From Echinarachnius parma (taxonomy: Eukaryota > Echinodermata > Echinoidea > Clypeasteroida > Echinarachniidae), in assembly GCA_037951105.1 (NCBI GenBank), contig JBAMJV010008361.1, forward strand, positions 1 to 64,000: a stretch of DNA of 64,000 bases, given 5' to 3'. This document shows, in pieces, positions 23,485 to 33,577 of this stretch. A model generated the notes under the pieces. The model saw nothing but the letters and a program-made list of their open reading frames with translations, ran no database searches and had not been told where the DNA came from. Within the stretch, counting starts at the first letter, position 1, and every line of letters begins with the position of its first letter. A program made the translations under genes and the position numbers.

Positions 23485-23991
23485 CTGTGAAGGGAATAAT
23501 ACATTTCTAAGTTTTTTGTAGCAATACCACATACATGCATGACTTGTCATGAATGGAATGTGTGGATTGTGGGATTAAGCTCGATTATCTACAACTTATT
23601 TCAAACATTGCAGTCAACAAAATATTAATTGAGTATGAAGATTACAAATATTTGCAATTAAAATTTATATCATCTCGGTAATAAATGTTACTTAAATATA
23701 TACGATCCCGTTGGAATCCTATTTCCTTTGCCCTCTTTCTAAATATATACAAAAGACATTGTACGGGAAAGTAAAGTCTAGGAAATTATGTGGTATGTAA
23801 CAAACAAGACAAAGTAAACATCTAGCGGGACTCATACGTGATATCTTACATGTTATATACCACACAAGTTTGATTTAATGCATTACCGAAAATGACACAT
23901 GCTACTTTCATCAACTTTCAATATGCTTAAAATAATATAAGCTCGATGGTGTATGATCCAAGGAAGCTTTTTCGAGAAAAGATATTCTTAC

Positions 23992-24092
23992 CTTGAGATC
24001 TGAGGAACCGTCTGACCTTGCTGCCTGGAAATCAAAGGTACCACCGCCAACTGCACTACTTGTGTTACCACCAGCTGCGTCATAATATATGC
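23992..24092 (-). CDS. Alternative 3' module, exon (Gly/Ser-rich)
   Basis: A 101-nt exon, acceptor TTATTCTAG, donor CAAG/GTAAGA. In phase 1 it reads IYYDAAGGNTSSAVGGGTFD followed by FQAARSDGSSDLK. No domain is recognised. It accepts the phase-1 donor at 24575 and leaves phase 0, consistent with neighbours on both sides. Confidence 0.55.
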
Positions 24093-24574
24093 CTAGAATA
24101 AATAGATTGGAAATTGTATTACGGATAAGCGTTGTCTTTCATAACATACATTTTTACAGAGCATATTCAAATCTAACAACAGTTTGCATGTCCATAACTT
24201 ACAAATAACGTGCATATATATGGAGAGCAAAGTGGTTCTTTAATTTGTTATATTCGATAGTAGTTATTTAATGAGTACATTGCGAACGTTATAAGTGTCA
24301 AATGAATAATCAAGAAATCACTTTTAGCTAAATGGTAACCTAATTTTATGAAGCCAAATACAAACAATTTGGTAATTACCAATAAAACATTGACAGGCAA
24401 ACGCTCCCCTCTTGACTACCTCAGTGTGCACAAATATTATGAAAGTTATCTCAGTGTGATTTGAATGGAAATATCTTATATCTTGTAAGTCTGATAACAA
24501 ATTATCGCAAATGCACCTGTTAATGTACACCTCCAGACTACATGAACACTGAACTACTTTTTGTTTAACAATAC

Positions 24575-24670
24575 CTGGAACTGCAGACAAATGTCTAGCG
24601 TTTGCCACTGACGTCAGATCTGGTCCATCCGATATGAAGTTTTGTCTTGGCATACTTCCCTCATGTAACT
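24575..24670 (-). CDS. Alternative 3' module, exon (unknown domain)
   Basis: A 96-nt exon with acceptor TCTCTCGTTAG and donor CCAG/GTATTG. Entered in phase 1 it reads LHEGSMPRQNFISDGPDLTS then VANARHLSAVP. The acceptor is NAGAG, so a tandem acceptor two bases downstream would give phase 0 instead. In phase 1 it continues the 35-nt exon at 25031-25065 without a stop. No family recognised. Confidence 0.55.
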
Positions 24671-25030
24671 CTAACGAGAGATAACACCAGTAAGCACATG
24701 AAGAAACAGTTTAAACATTATTACATGCTTAACATGCAGCCTATTCTTTATTCATTTTATTGAATTTCCTTTCGTGATCCAACTATCATTTTCATTCCAA
24801 TATTTAATAAATTATAAGAAATAGATTTAACTTTTGAGGAAATTGAAAAGTGGATAAGCTATTAAGAAATTATTAATAATGATTTTGTTTATTGATGCAT
24901 AATTTTATTCATGTTTTTATGTTTAAATCTTTACAAGTATTAATTTGTTTCTTCATTTCTTGCTTTATGTCAGTAGGGTTTCTCTGTTACGGTAAAAGCA
25001 ACAAATTCATTAAACGTTTACCTGGTTTAC

Positions 25031-25065
25031 CTGTGTATTTCTGGATGCCATTTTCATGTAGATGC
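25031..25065 (-). CDS. 35-nt cassette exon, copy 2
   Basis: Bounded by acceptor CCAATCTCTACTAG and donor ACAG/GTAAAC. Entered in phase 2 it encodes HLHENGIQKYT. It has exactly the length and phase of the 35-nt exon at 30674-30708 and matches it at 21 of 35 bases, so the two look like duplicated exons. It can accept the phase-2 donor of the ankyrin exon (31040) and pass phase 1 to the exon at 24670. Confidence 0.5.
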
Positions 25066-25536
25066 CTAGTAGAGATTGGAATGGAATCGTTACATAAATG
25101 TTATAAATGACCCATCTCTTCAGACAAGAATTATATAAAGAATGTCAAATAAAAGATCTTGTCTTGTTTTTTTCTTCAAAATAATCTTTCATGAGTTGCT
25201 TAATTTCTCAAATCATCAAGTGCTAAGGGGTTCCTTGATACACGTCTGATTAATAATATTAATGATGATACTAATGATACTATTACTTGCACTATTGCTA
25301 CTTATAATAATAATAATAATGTTAGTAATAATTCTGCATTTATACCGCGCGCACATTTGTCTATTCGATACATTATAATGACAAACAACGTATGATAAAG
25401 AAGGAATATTTAAAATTAACAAAAATAATCACATAAATCATCTCCTGTATAATGACTTTATTTTGCATTTTTCTTTAACAAATGCACTTGTTGTTCTTAT
25501 ATTGTATGTTTTGCTATATACATTATGGTAAAGTTA

Positions 25537-25719
25537 TTACGTTAAAAGGACTGGTTCCTGCCTTGAGTATGACATATGATTACAGATCCCATCGTTGGGG
25601 ATCTGGATAGGAAGGTTGCCTTCGTTGTCGCATACATCAGTCCTAGTGTCATTCTCCAATAGGCAGCGGTCCACATCTTTGTCCGGGGGTAGCACCCTTC
25701 TGTAGATACCTGTAAACCT
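25537..25719 (-). CDS. Ankyrin-ZU5-like gene, terminal exon
   Basis: The acceptor is TTTTTTGACTTTCAG; phase 0 reads RFTGIYRRVLPPDKDVDRCL, an acidic Cys-containing region (DTRTDVCDNEG), PIQIPNDGICNHMSYSRQEP and a TAA at 25537. The exon continues the 27536-27627 exon in frame and completes a 389-residue protein. The segment has no domain I can name. A possible internal donor (GAT/GTATGC) in phase 0 would allow an alternative join, but the stop here is the simplest reading. Confidence 0.6.
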   Translation of the reverse strand, partial: RFTGIYRRVLPPDKDVDRCLLENDTRTDVCDNEGNLPIQIPNDGICNHMSYSRQEPVLLT

Positions 25720-25797
25720 CTGAAAGTCAAAAAACAGTTTGCAAACAACCAATACCAAATTGTACTTCTTTAGCAGGTTTGCATGAGTTCGAATAAT

Positions 25798-25900
25798 TTA
25801 ATTATTAATGTAAGGTGTGCTGGTTAAGAATGATGCCTTCATTGCATTGCCTAGTAAATCAGGTCTAGAATCAATCTCCAAGAGGGTGCCAATCATTGTC
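25798..25900 (-). pseudogene. Decayed copy of the terminal exon
   Basis: An acceptor-like TGATATTTCACAG at 25901 is followed by TTGGAGATTGATTCTAGACC and TGATTTACTAGGCAATGCAA, which aligns with TTGGAGAATGACACTAGGAC and TGATGTATGCGACAACGAAG of the real terminal exon just downstream. The protein-level similarity has gone (LLEIDSRPDLLGNAMKA against LLENDTRTDVCDNEGN). It looks like a local exon duplication that drifted. Confidence 0.4.
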
Positions 25901-26071
25901 CTGTGAAATATCACTTTTGTATCTAATAACACACAATTAGTTTTTAATTGATTTAAAAAACATGTCTCGTCTCTTGGTGACACAGGTAAATAAACAAATA
26001 CATACAAATACACAAATGTTCAAACTGTTACCACAATAAAATGATTTCTGAAGAAACCACTTACACATATA

Positions 26072-27052
26072 AACTCCGCAAAAAAAGAAACTGGACACTT
26101 GTATAAGTTGAAATATTTCATATTAATGTACGATAAACTGTACATTATCATATATCAAATTAAAGGGAATTTAGTCCTCTATATGCAGGGTATAACTTAA
26201 AGGTGTAATCGTTCATGCATGAAATACCATGGTCAATTAACACTGGCAAGGTCTGTTTTCAAAAATAGCAAAACAATGGAGGACCACACCATTCGACTGA
26301 AATGATTGTAAGCGTTTCACTTAAAACAAGATGAGCGGAGCAAGTAAATTATGACATTATTCAACTTTATTGTTATGAACAAACTCTGGAAATACACATT
26401 TGTCAATAAAACAGGGCCAGGTTATGAGAGCATTATCATTCTGGTCTGTATTACAGGCATGAAGCTTGTCTTTTTCATGTGTCCCCTGCAATTTTAACCA
26501 TAATTAAATGTCATGTTAAAGACTGCCCAAATGTTTGACCAAGGGTGACTTCAGGTTTTGAAGATCTTTGGACTACGATATAATTCTTGAGAAGAATTTA
26601 TACCATTTTCATGCTGAAAAAAGGGCACAAACTGTGGTTTTGACTAATAAAGCTTTGCCATGGAATTCCCCATTTTGTTACTTTTGGATAAAAATAACAC
26701 CTATAACGTTCAAAATTTGTCTTCATTTATACTCTTTATTGAGATGAAGATAGAAAAGGTCACATTTGTAATGAAAAATTATGCCATCTCAGGAATATAG
26801 TGTTTTAGATTATGCTTATCAACATTTATATGGTTGAGTGGATGTTCCATTTTTGCTATTTTTGAAAACAGACCTTGGTGTGGTTAATTGACCGTGACAA
26901 GTAATGCATGAATGATTTCATCTGGATTTCATGCGAATATTGAAGAGGGTAAATTTATCTTTAATTTGATATACAATATCATATATTTTATCGTTAATGA
27001 ATACGAAATATTTGGTCTCATACAAGTGTCCAGTTTCTTTTTTTGCGGAGTA
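26072..27052. mobile_element. Mariner-type MITE with about 200-bp inverted arms
   Basis: Ends read ACTCCGCAAAAAAAGAAACT on the left and the inverted copy on the right, inside TATA-rich flanks with TA on both sides (26070-26071, 27053-27054). Arms match over about 200 bp, including GAAACTGGACACTTGTATAA and the TTTTCAAAAATAGCAAAA segment. CTCCGCAAAAAAAGAAAC is a terminal phrase I associate with mariner-type elements of marine invertebrates. The centre has no transposase. It sits in an intron of the ankyrin-ZU5-like gene. Confidence 0.7.
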
Positions 27053-27535
27053 TATATATAAAATATATTTGTTTTTTTATTCATGGAAATGTAATTGTAT
27101 TCGTTTTTATTAAAGCAGGTTATTTTGTATTATGTTTAAACAAACACAATTTCATTGTAAATATCAATCTAAAATGAATCACATCTTAGCTGACATTTCA
27201 ATACAGGCTTCACACATCAATTATACCGTCATTTGTGTATTAACTCAATGTATTCGTCTGGTGTCAGATTTTTTACTGTAATTAATGCAACTATAATTCT
27301 TTCTCGGACTAAAATAATGCGTGTCGTGTGTATAGTAAACGCGAAATCAAACATAATAGAATGTTGGGGCGTGTCCTGAGTTAGGAGCGGGTCCTGAGAT
27401 ACAGAACATCAGCAATTCGTTAACGATAAAGAGAAAGTATCATAATTATTCATACAATCTGCATAATACATGATATATGACTCTTATTAATTAATTTGTT
27501 AAGAATAACTGAAAGTAAATATATTGTACACGTAC

Positions 27536-27627
27536 GTTGTGTTCTGAGGAATCATCTGGATGACAATCGGAAATATCGCCCTCACGAGCATGCAGTACGT
27601 CACGGTCAGTAACAGGTACATCAGAGT
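27536..27627 (-). CDS. Ankyrin-ZU5-like gene, exon 4 (acidic linker)
   Basis: A 92-nt exon, acceptor CCCTTCCTAG, donor CAAC/GTACGT. Together with the split codon it reads DSDVPVTDRDVLHAREGDIS then DCHPDDSSEHN. It is hydrophilic and acidic and connects the ZU5-like segment to the C-terminal exon. Phase 1 in and 0 out match the neighbours. Confidence 0.65.
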
Positions 27628-27911
27628 CTAGGAAGGGAACAAGTGGAGAGAGAGATTTCTATGAACACATTATGATTGATTGAATAGTTAATGTTTAAAC
27701 AAAAAGAAAACCACTATTATCATGAAGTTCATTCTTATGAAAATATTGATATACAACAAAGTTACTATATGGTTGTACAACACCCCCCCCCCCCCCCTCC
27801 TAAAGAAAACAGGAAATAAATAAAGGGCCCGAAGAGTAATCATTTTTAGTAAAGTATCCTGTGATACGTCAGTACTTCATTTTTTTTTCAAAAGTCGGTC
27901 ATATCACTCAC

Positions 27912-28211
27912 CTAAATCATCACTATTTTTTGCGAAGACCACATTCTGCGCCCTATTCTGGTCAGCGCAGTTGGGCATTGGCACTGTGTTGGCCTTCTTG
28001 AACGTCAGGCTTGCTGGAGTACAGCCATCTTGTCGAATCAGGTAATCCGGAGGTCTCGTCAGGACTTGGAACAAGATGTCGTGTGTGGACCCTTCTGCCA
28101 GTGCTCCGGAGGGGATGGATAGTGTGGCGTCATAGCAAGTAACGCGCAGTTTATCGCCCAGATTGTCGGACGTCCCGTCTGATAGGATAACTGTTGACTC
28201 TTTCGTAGAAC
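27912..28211 (-). CDS. Ankyrin-ZU5-like gene, exon 3 (ZU5-like segment)
   Basis: A 300-nt exon, acceptor TTAATTATTCTCAG, donor TTAG/GTGAGT, phase 1 at both ends. It reads KESTVILSDGTSDNLGDKLR, then VTCYDATLSIPSGALAEGST, HDILFQVLTRPPDY and more, ending in NVVFAKNSDDL. The L.IP.GAL.EG. core followed by an I.F.V strand is the signature of ZU5 domains (ankyrins, UNC5, ZO-1), although the usual preceding GG.L.LP..GV is altered. ZU5 domains act in protein-protein contacts and in autoinhibition of death-domain proteins. No death domain follows here. Confidence 0.65.
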
Positions 28212-28666
28212 CTGAGAATAATTAACCGTATGTAAAAGGGGCGTGTGGGGCATATTCGAAATATATATTAGTTCATAAATGGCAGTTACTTGTGCTGGAA
28301 ACAGTGAGAGTAATATTTACTATGAATCCGTGTTTCTTCTACATGCCTTATATTTGCTTCTCTCCTCATTTTGTATTCGATTATGTTCCAATTGTATATA
28401 TCCCCTGCAATGCGTATCTGTTTGTATTTTTCTCCATTCATCACGATAATATGATAACAATCTAAAGTACAATAGCAATCCTTTTTTTTTCCTATGAACC
28501 CGTTAATTCCATTTGTATAATGACGAGTAACTATCTTGTTAGTCATCTTTTTCTGTGTCTTTGAATATCAAATAATCTTGATGTGCGCGTGCACATCGAA
28601 TCTAGCTAGTATATGGAATTGATGGTTTCTTGATATTGATTGTTTCTTGGTATTGATGGTTTTACT

Positions 28667-29139
28667 TTTAACCCGAAAAAGGCCGGGGGGCCATAATGCC
28701 CCCCCCCCCCCGCAGCGATTTTTGTTAGTGCTCCAAAACGCGGTAAGATGAAGCGCCGCTGCTTGGTGACTTTTTTGAAGATCGGACCTACCGTTACGAA
28801 GTCACGTGACCTTTTGTCTATGCATGTCAGCCCGAAAATCACTCAATTTCGTGATTTTTGTATAAAACAAATGAAAGTATCAGTTTTCGTAAAAGGGGGT
28901 ATATCATAAAATATTAATTGTATGACCTTATTTGCATACATTACCATAAATATGCAAATTCATGAATTGTTCAAAAAGTTAAAATTACCATTGTATTCTA
29001 TACACTTCACTTATCATACGTGCACATTTTCACCGCGATCGGCCGCTCCGCGGCTGAGATCTTAAGGGGGGCCATAATGCCCCCCCCCCCCCCCCAGCCC
29101 GCTGAAGACCTCAAATAGCCCGGCCTTTTTAAGGTTAAA
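28667..29139. mobile_element. Inverted-end element with GGCCATAATGCC/poly-C blocks
   Basis: The left end TTTAACCCGAAAAAGGCCGG and the right end CCGGCCTTTTTAAGGTTAAA are inverted repeats. Just inside each end is a GGCCATAATGCC palindrome followed by 14 to 18 C. The interior is part CpG-rich and has no coding potential. It lies in intron 2 of the ankyrin-ZU5-like gene. Confidence 0.5.
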
Positions 29140-29199
29140 GAAGTTCCAATTTTCCCCTTCAATTAGGTAGAACAAACTGACGTTTTAACCCAGAACTTT

Positions 29200-29498
29200 T
29201 CTGATTATTATGGCATTATTATGTGCAATGTAATAAACTATACTGTTATGCGTTGATTATATTTATTTTCCCTTGATGAATTTATTCGGTTTCTAAAACT
29301 GCATGTTGTCTTGGTAGTTGATAACAAATTTATATTCTAATTTATTCGGTATTTCATGTGTACAGGTTACAATCTATGTTTTTACCTTGTTATATTGTTT
29401 AATGCGTTATACATTGTAAACTGACTTATTTAGTCTTCGGACTTTTTACTCAGTGATTTTGTTTAATAAACCAAAATTGAATTGAATTGAATTGAATA
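29200..29498 (+). mobile_element. 3' end of a LINE with TTGAA-unit tail
   Basis: The segment ends TTTAATAAACCAAAATTGAA followed by three more ATTGA units. A short tandem tail of this kind is typical of CR1/L2-type LINE 3' ends, and a similar TTGAACA tail ends the LINE at 41213. No RT sequence remains. Confidence 0.4.
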
Positions 29499-29542
29499 TC
29501 CAGCAAAGTGGTCTAATCATCTGATGTCAGCTTATCTGGGCT

Positions 29543-29826
29543 TGGGGTGCTTCTCAAAGATTCGAAATTGAACTGAACTATACGTTGGACCCAGCTTTTA
29601 TGGAAATCCGTTACTTTCTTTGTAACATTTGTGGAACAGTTCTTTTGAAAGGCATACACTTTGACTGAAATCAGTAATATTTGTTTTTTATTATCGAGTT
29701 ATATATATAAATTTGTGTTGGGACTTTCAAATACTTATATTTGTTTCCTTTTGAATGTGTTTTATCCCAAGGCTACAAATGGCTTTCCATAATTCAACGT
29801 CGTCATCGTTGTGAAACACCCCCAGA
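29543..29826. mobile_element. GTGTTTCACAAAG-type MITE, diverged copy
   Basis: Related to the copy at 29862: it shares the start GGGGTG.TTCTCAAAGAT, an interior GGCTACAAATGGCTTTCCAT and the end TTGTGAAACACCCCC. The ends are inverted repeats of about 30 bp. No coding sequence. Confidence 0.55.
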
Positions 29827-29861
29827 ACACGTTGAGATTCAACATGTCAATTAATAAACTC

Positions 29862-30173
29862 CAGGGGGGTGTTTCACAAAGATCCTGAGTTGAACTTAAC
29901 TCTAAGTTAGACTTAGAAACTATGGAAAGCCATTAGTTTCTTTGAAACAATGTTGTAACATTTCTTCTAAAATGCATAAAATATTGATTCAAATCATTGA
30001 CATTTTCTATTATCAAGGGGATTTCATGTTCTTGATCTAAAATTTATGAAAAGTCTAAAATACTTCCATTTTTGCTTTTGAATGTATTTTATTCCATGGC
30101 TACAAATGGCTTTTCATACTGTTTAAGTCCAAGAGTTAGGTTCAACTTAGGATCTTTGTGAAACACCCACCAG
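29862..30173. mobile_element. GTGTTTCACAAAG-type MITE
   Basis: The left end GGTGTTTCACAAAGATCCTG and the right end CTTAGGATCTTTGTGAAACA are inverted repeats extending about 45 bp, flanked by CCAGG on the left and CAGG on the right. The interior is AT-rich and non-coding. It sits directly next to a diverged copy of itself. Confidence 0.7.
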
Positions 30174-30673
30174 GTATTGTCAACGCACCACCAATATATT
30201 TAACCTAAAGCTTGTGTAAAGATCGGTTGCCTAACTGATCTAAACTTAAATAAGCTGCATAGATCGATCGAACCGAACTCGTGAAATCGACAAGATATAG
30301 CAGATGTGGTGAGCGCGCAGGCGCAAAATCAATTATCTCGTTATACCTAGATAGTTATGGCTTTAAAATAAGATAATGACATTCTTAAAACAAAAGATCG
30401 AGTCCTTAAAACAAAATAAAACACCACATAGTAATGTGGTAATGTGTTTACAATGTTATTTCCGGGTTTCCACAGGAAAAGGAAAAAATAACAATAAGCA
30501 AATTACATAAACAAATTAAATTAACTTTGGTGGAAGAAGTCCCAATCTTTTGTGGTGCAGTTTTGATATTCTAAATAAGAAGTGGCGATTAAATTAACTT
30601 ACAACAGTTTTTCAACAAATGCGTTATGTTTGTCAATTGTATTTTAATACCAAACTACGCCATTAATATTTAC

Positions 30674-30708
30674 CTTTGCCATTCCGAATGTCAGTTCCAG
30701 AAGAATGC
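30674..30708 (-). CDS. Ankyrin-ZU5-like gene, exon 2 (35-nt cassette)
   Basis: A 35-nt exon, acceptor TATTATCCACAG, donor CAAAG/GTAAAT. In phase 2 it encodes HSSGTDIRNGK and bridges the ankyrin exon to the ZU5-like exon with no stop. Any other phase meets a stop (TGA) at its middle, which supports the chosen donor at 31040. It has a sister exon of identical size at 25031-25065. Confidence 0.65.
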
Positions 30709-31039
30709 CTGTGGATAATATAACAAAGAAAACATTTGTTAAAGGTGTATTCCTAAAATTAAGATGCAGATAATATATAATTCGTAACGAAAGTTTTTAT
30801 TATCTCATTAATTATTTTTGTAACATTTCTTGCCAAATTTACAAGCAAACAATTACACTGGCACAATTTTGTTTTCGAAAACGGCCACCGATCTCGAAAA
30901 TATTCAGTCACGCTCGAGTAAAGACACACTCGATGAAAATATTAAATTTCAAATTATGTTCCAATGATGACCCAAACCGTATTATTTTTTATATTCCACA
31001 GTTAATCAATTGCATTATTAGTAATTTAAACATACGCAC

Positions 31040-31599
31040 CCCTCTTCCTTCTCCTCAGCTCTGAATTCTGCTTCTTTCCGGAGAGAATAGTTGACAGCAT
31101 CGATGTGACCGTTCTGCGATGCATGATGTCGGGCTGTCCAATCACCATTGTCTCCATTGTTAACATCTGCCCATTGGCTTATCAGATACCTCACAGTGTT
31201 GTGATGGCCATTCTTCGATGCTAGATGGAGGGCTGTCTCTCCAGTAGTATCACCCGGACGGTGAAGTCCCCCCAACATATCCATGCGAGAGTACACACAT
31301 TTGTTCACATCTGCCCCTTGACTAATCAGAAATTTCACTGTATCATTATGACCTTTATGTGATGCTGCATGCAGGGCTGTCCATCCATCATCGTCTCCCT
31401 TGTTCACATCTGCCCCTTGACTTATCAGATACTTCACTGTATCGAGTTGACCATTTTGCGCTGCTACATGCAGGGCTGTCCACCCATTCTCAACTTCCCT
31501 GTTCACGCCAGCCCCTTGATTTAGTAAATGTTTTACCGCTTCGAGGTGACCATTCGTGGATGCGATGTTGAGGGATGTCCTTTCATTATTGCCTTCCAT
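31040..31599 (-). CDS. Ankyrin-ZU5-like gene, exon 1 (five ankyrin repeats)
   Basis: The ATG at 31599 begins five ankyrin repeats of about 33 residues, each with the T.LH.A core (TSLNIA, TALHVA, TALHAA, TALHLA, TARHHA), a GH..TV.YLI helix pair and ADVN loops. Between repeats 3 and 4 an extra segment (YSRMDMLGGLHRPGD) is inserted. Repeat 5 is worn (ARHHAS) and is followed by a charged EFRAEEKEEG stretch. The exon ends at donor GAGG/GTGCGT in phase 2; a second donor (GTATGT) 4 bases on would lead to a stop. With exons 2 to 5 it gives 389 residues. The protein is probably a cytoplasmic scaffold; partners are unknown. The start is uncertain because worn ankyrin sequence continues upstream. Confidence 0.7.
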
Positions 31600-31619
31600 T
31601 TTTTCCTATGTGACCTATG

Positions 31620-31720
31620 AATGTTTCCCTTTGAGTATGATACTACCCATATCTGTTGCTACGTGCAGAGTTGTGTGGCTCTTATCATCTTCATAATTTA
31701 AGTCAACTGCTATTCATACA
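31620..31720 (-). pseudogene. Decayed ankyrin repeat upstream of the start
   Basis: On the minus strand the frame reads AVDLNYEDDKSHTTLHVATD then MGS and soon a TAG. The core TTLHVA lies 96 nt before TSLNIA of the first intact repeat, against 99 nt expected for one repeat, so an indel and stop codons have broken it. This indicates that the ankyrin array once extended further 5' and that the present ATG may be secondary. Confidence 0.55.
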
Positions 31721-32485
31721 TGAATGTGTTCATATAGTAAAAGCCTCTTTATTCTTCTTCATCACTGTGAAATACCAATGTCATATCTCCGCCTAGTCCG
31801 CTGGTTATATCAAGAGTAAGAGAGAAAAGATGATTGGCAGTTATATCCTGGTAGGTCTCTATATTTCAATGAGTAACTGTACTCAATTTAGTTGTGTATA
31901 TGCACCACTTGAAGTTTATGGTTGAGACTTAAATGACATTTATATATCTCATGATTATAGCCTTGGAAATACATGGAATACGATTATACAGTTAAAGAAT
32001 ATCAACTAGTTATAATTATCCTCTTTATATACGTCCATATGTCATAAAGTGAGGTTTGTAACGTAATGAGAGTAAAATGCGGGTGTCTGTGTTAAAATTG
32101 ATATCTTCTTCTAACAATGCATTAGGGCATAAAGTCACCTCGGATGCTGCACTCTACCCTCGATCTGGAGTTTCCGGTGAGTGTTGAGACAATTAAAAAA
32201 TAACATGTACACATTACATCATTGTTAATGAAAGTAAAGAAAAGTCACGATTATTTCACCTAAACTCACTTCTTAATATTCTAAAGTCATCCACACAACT
32301 GTTATTTTTACCATATGAATCTAGCTAAGATGTTCACGTTATCGATATATGCAATAGTGACCAATAATTCAGGTGGATATAGTGCAAATCAATTATGTCA
32401 ACGGTGTCAATTAAACTGTTCAAAAGCGCATACTTAAATAAGTCAGTAACGCTGCCCTGGTCCCAGGCCCGGAAAAAGAAAAGGG

Positions 32486-33410
32486 TTGGGCGTGGGGCCA
32501 GCGACTCCACCCTGTAAATTACCCAGTGCTACAGAAACGACAGGAAAGGAAACAAATCTATCCGGCAGAAGGAAAGAAGCTGTCCAGGAAACTGGACGTA
32601 TGACGGCGGGGGATCAAACCCGAGAGGAAGTTCTCAGCCCGAGAGTGGATGTTCTGACGCCAAAACAACACATCCGAGTCGGATGTTGGAATGTGCGAAC
32701 TCTCTTCCAAGCAGGGAAACTAGCACAGACTGTAAGAGAAATGAATGTATATAATTTAGGTTTGCTAGGAATCACAGAGGCAAGATGGACCAAGACAGGG
32801 GAACAGAGGTTGAACTCAGGGAAAGTAATAATCTGGTCAGGCAAGCCAGATGACAACCATCATGAGGGAGTTGCTCTCATTATTAGTAAGAAGTATGCTA
32901 ACACTCTACTACAGTGGAAACCAATCAATGAGCGTTTGTTGTATGTAAGATTAGACTCTAAATATGCTAAGCTATCTATTGTAGTGGCTTACGCACCTAT
33001 TGATGATGCAGAGGAAGAGGCCAAAGACCAGTTCTATAGCGCACTACAAGGAGTTCTAGAAGACGTACCAAGACACGATGAACTTCTTTTGCTAGGTGAT
33101 TTTAATGCAAGGGTAGGAAGAAACGACAAGAATAGAGAAATGGTCATGGGACAACACGGACTAGGAGATGTGACTGACAACGGTTAGCGACTGGTCAATA
33201 TTTGTGAAGAAAAAAATTTGGTGATTGGAGGTACTATCTTCGCCCACAAGAACATTCACAAATTGACGTGGACATCACCAGTCCTGATGGAAGAACTCAA
33301 AGCCAGATTGATCACATTATCATTAATAATAAGTGGAAACGATCTCTTCAAGATGTACGTGTGATGAGAAATGCTGATGTTGGCAGTGATCAAAACTAAG
33401 TTGTAGCAAA
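32486..33410 (+). pseudogene. RTE-like LINE: endonuclease region
   Basis: The endonuclease begins IRVGCWNVRTLFQAGKLAQT with the catalytic Asn in WNVRT, GITEARW with the conserved Glu, VVAYAPIDD and LLLGDFNARVG. A TAG at 33185 and a frameshift near 33275 interrupt it; the C-terminal QIDHI motif lies in a different frame at about 33305. Confidence 0.75.
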
Positions 33411-33577
33411 ACTCACGCTAAGGTTAAGGAAAGCAAAGATTGGGGACTGCAGAGATCGGCGCTTCGATGTTACCAAACTACGGGATCCTGATACAATGAG
33501 AGAATTTGGTATTGCATTGAGAAATCGCTTTAGTATTCTCCAAGACGAAGAAGCGTTGACGATGTTTTAATGAAGCC

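Noticed and set aside
31030..31040. Alternative donor GTATGT at the end of the ankyrin exon
   Set aside because: It gives phase 0, and the next exon then reads into a stop after five codons; the GTGCGT donor gives a continuous frame through four exons.
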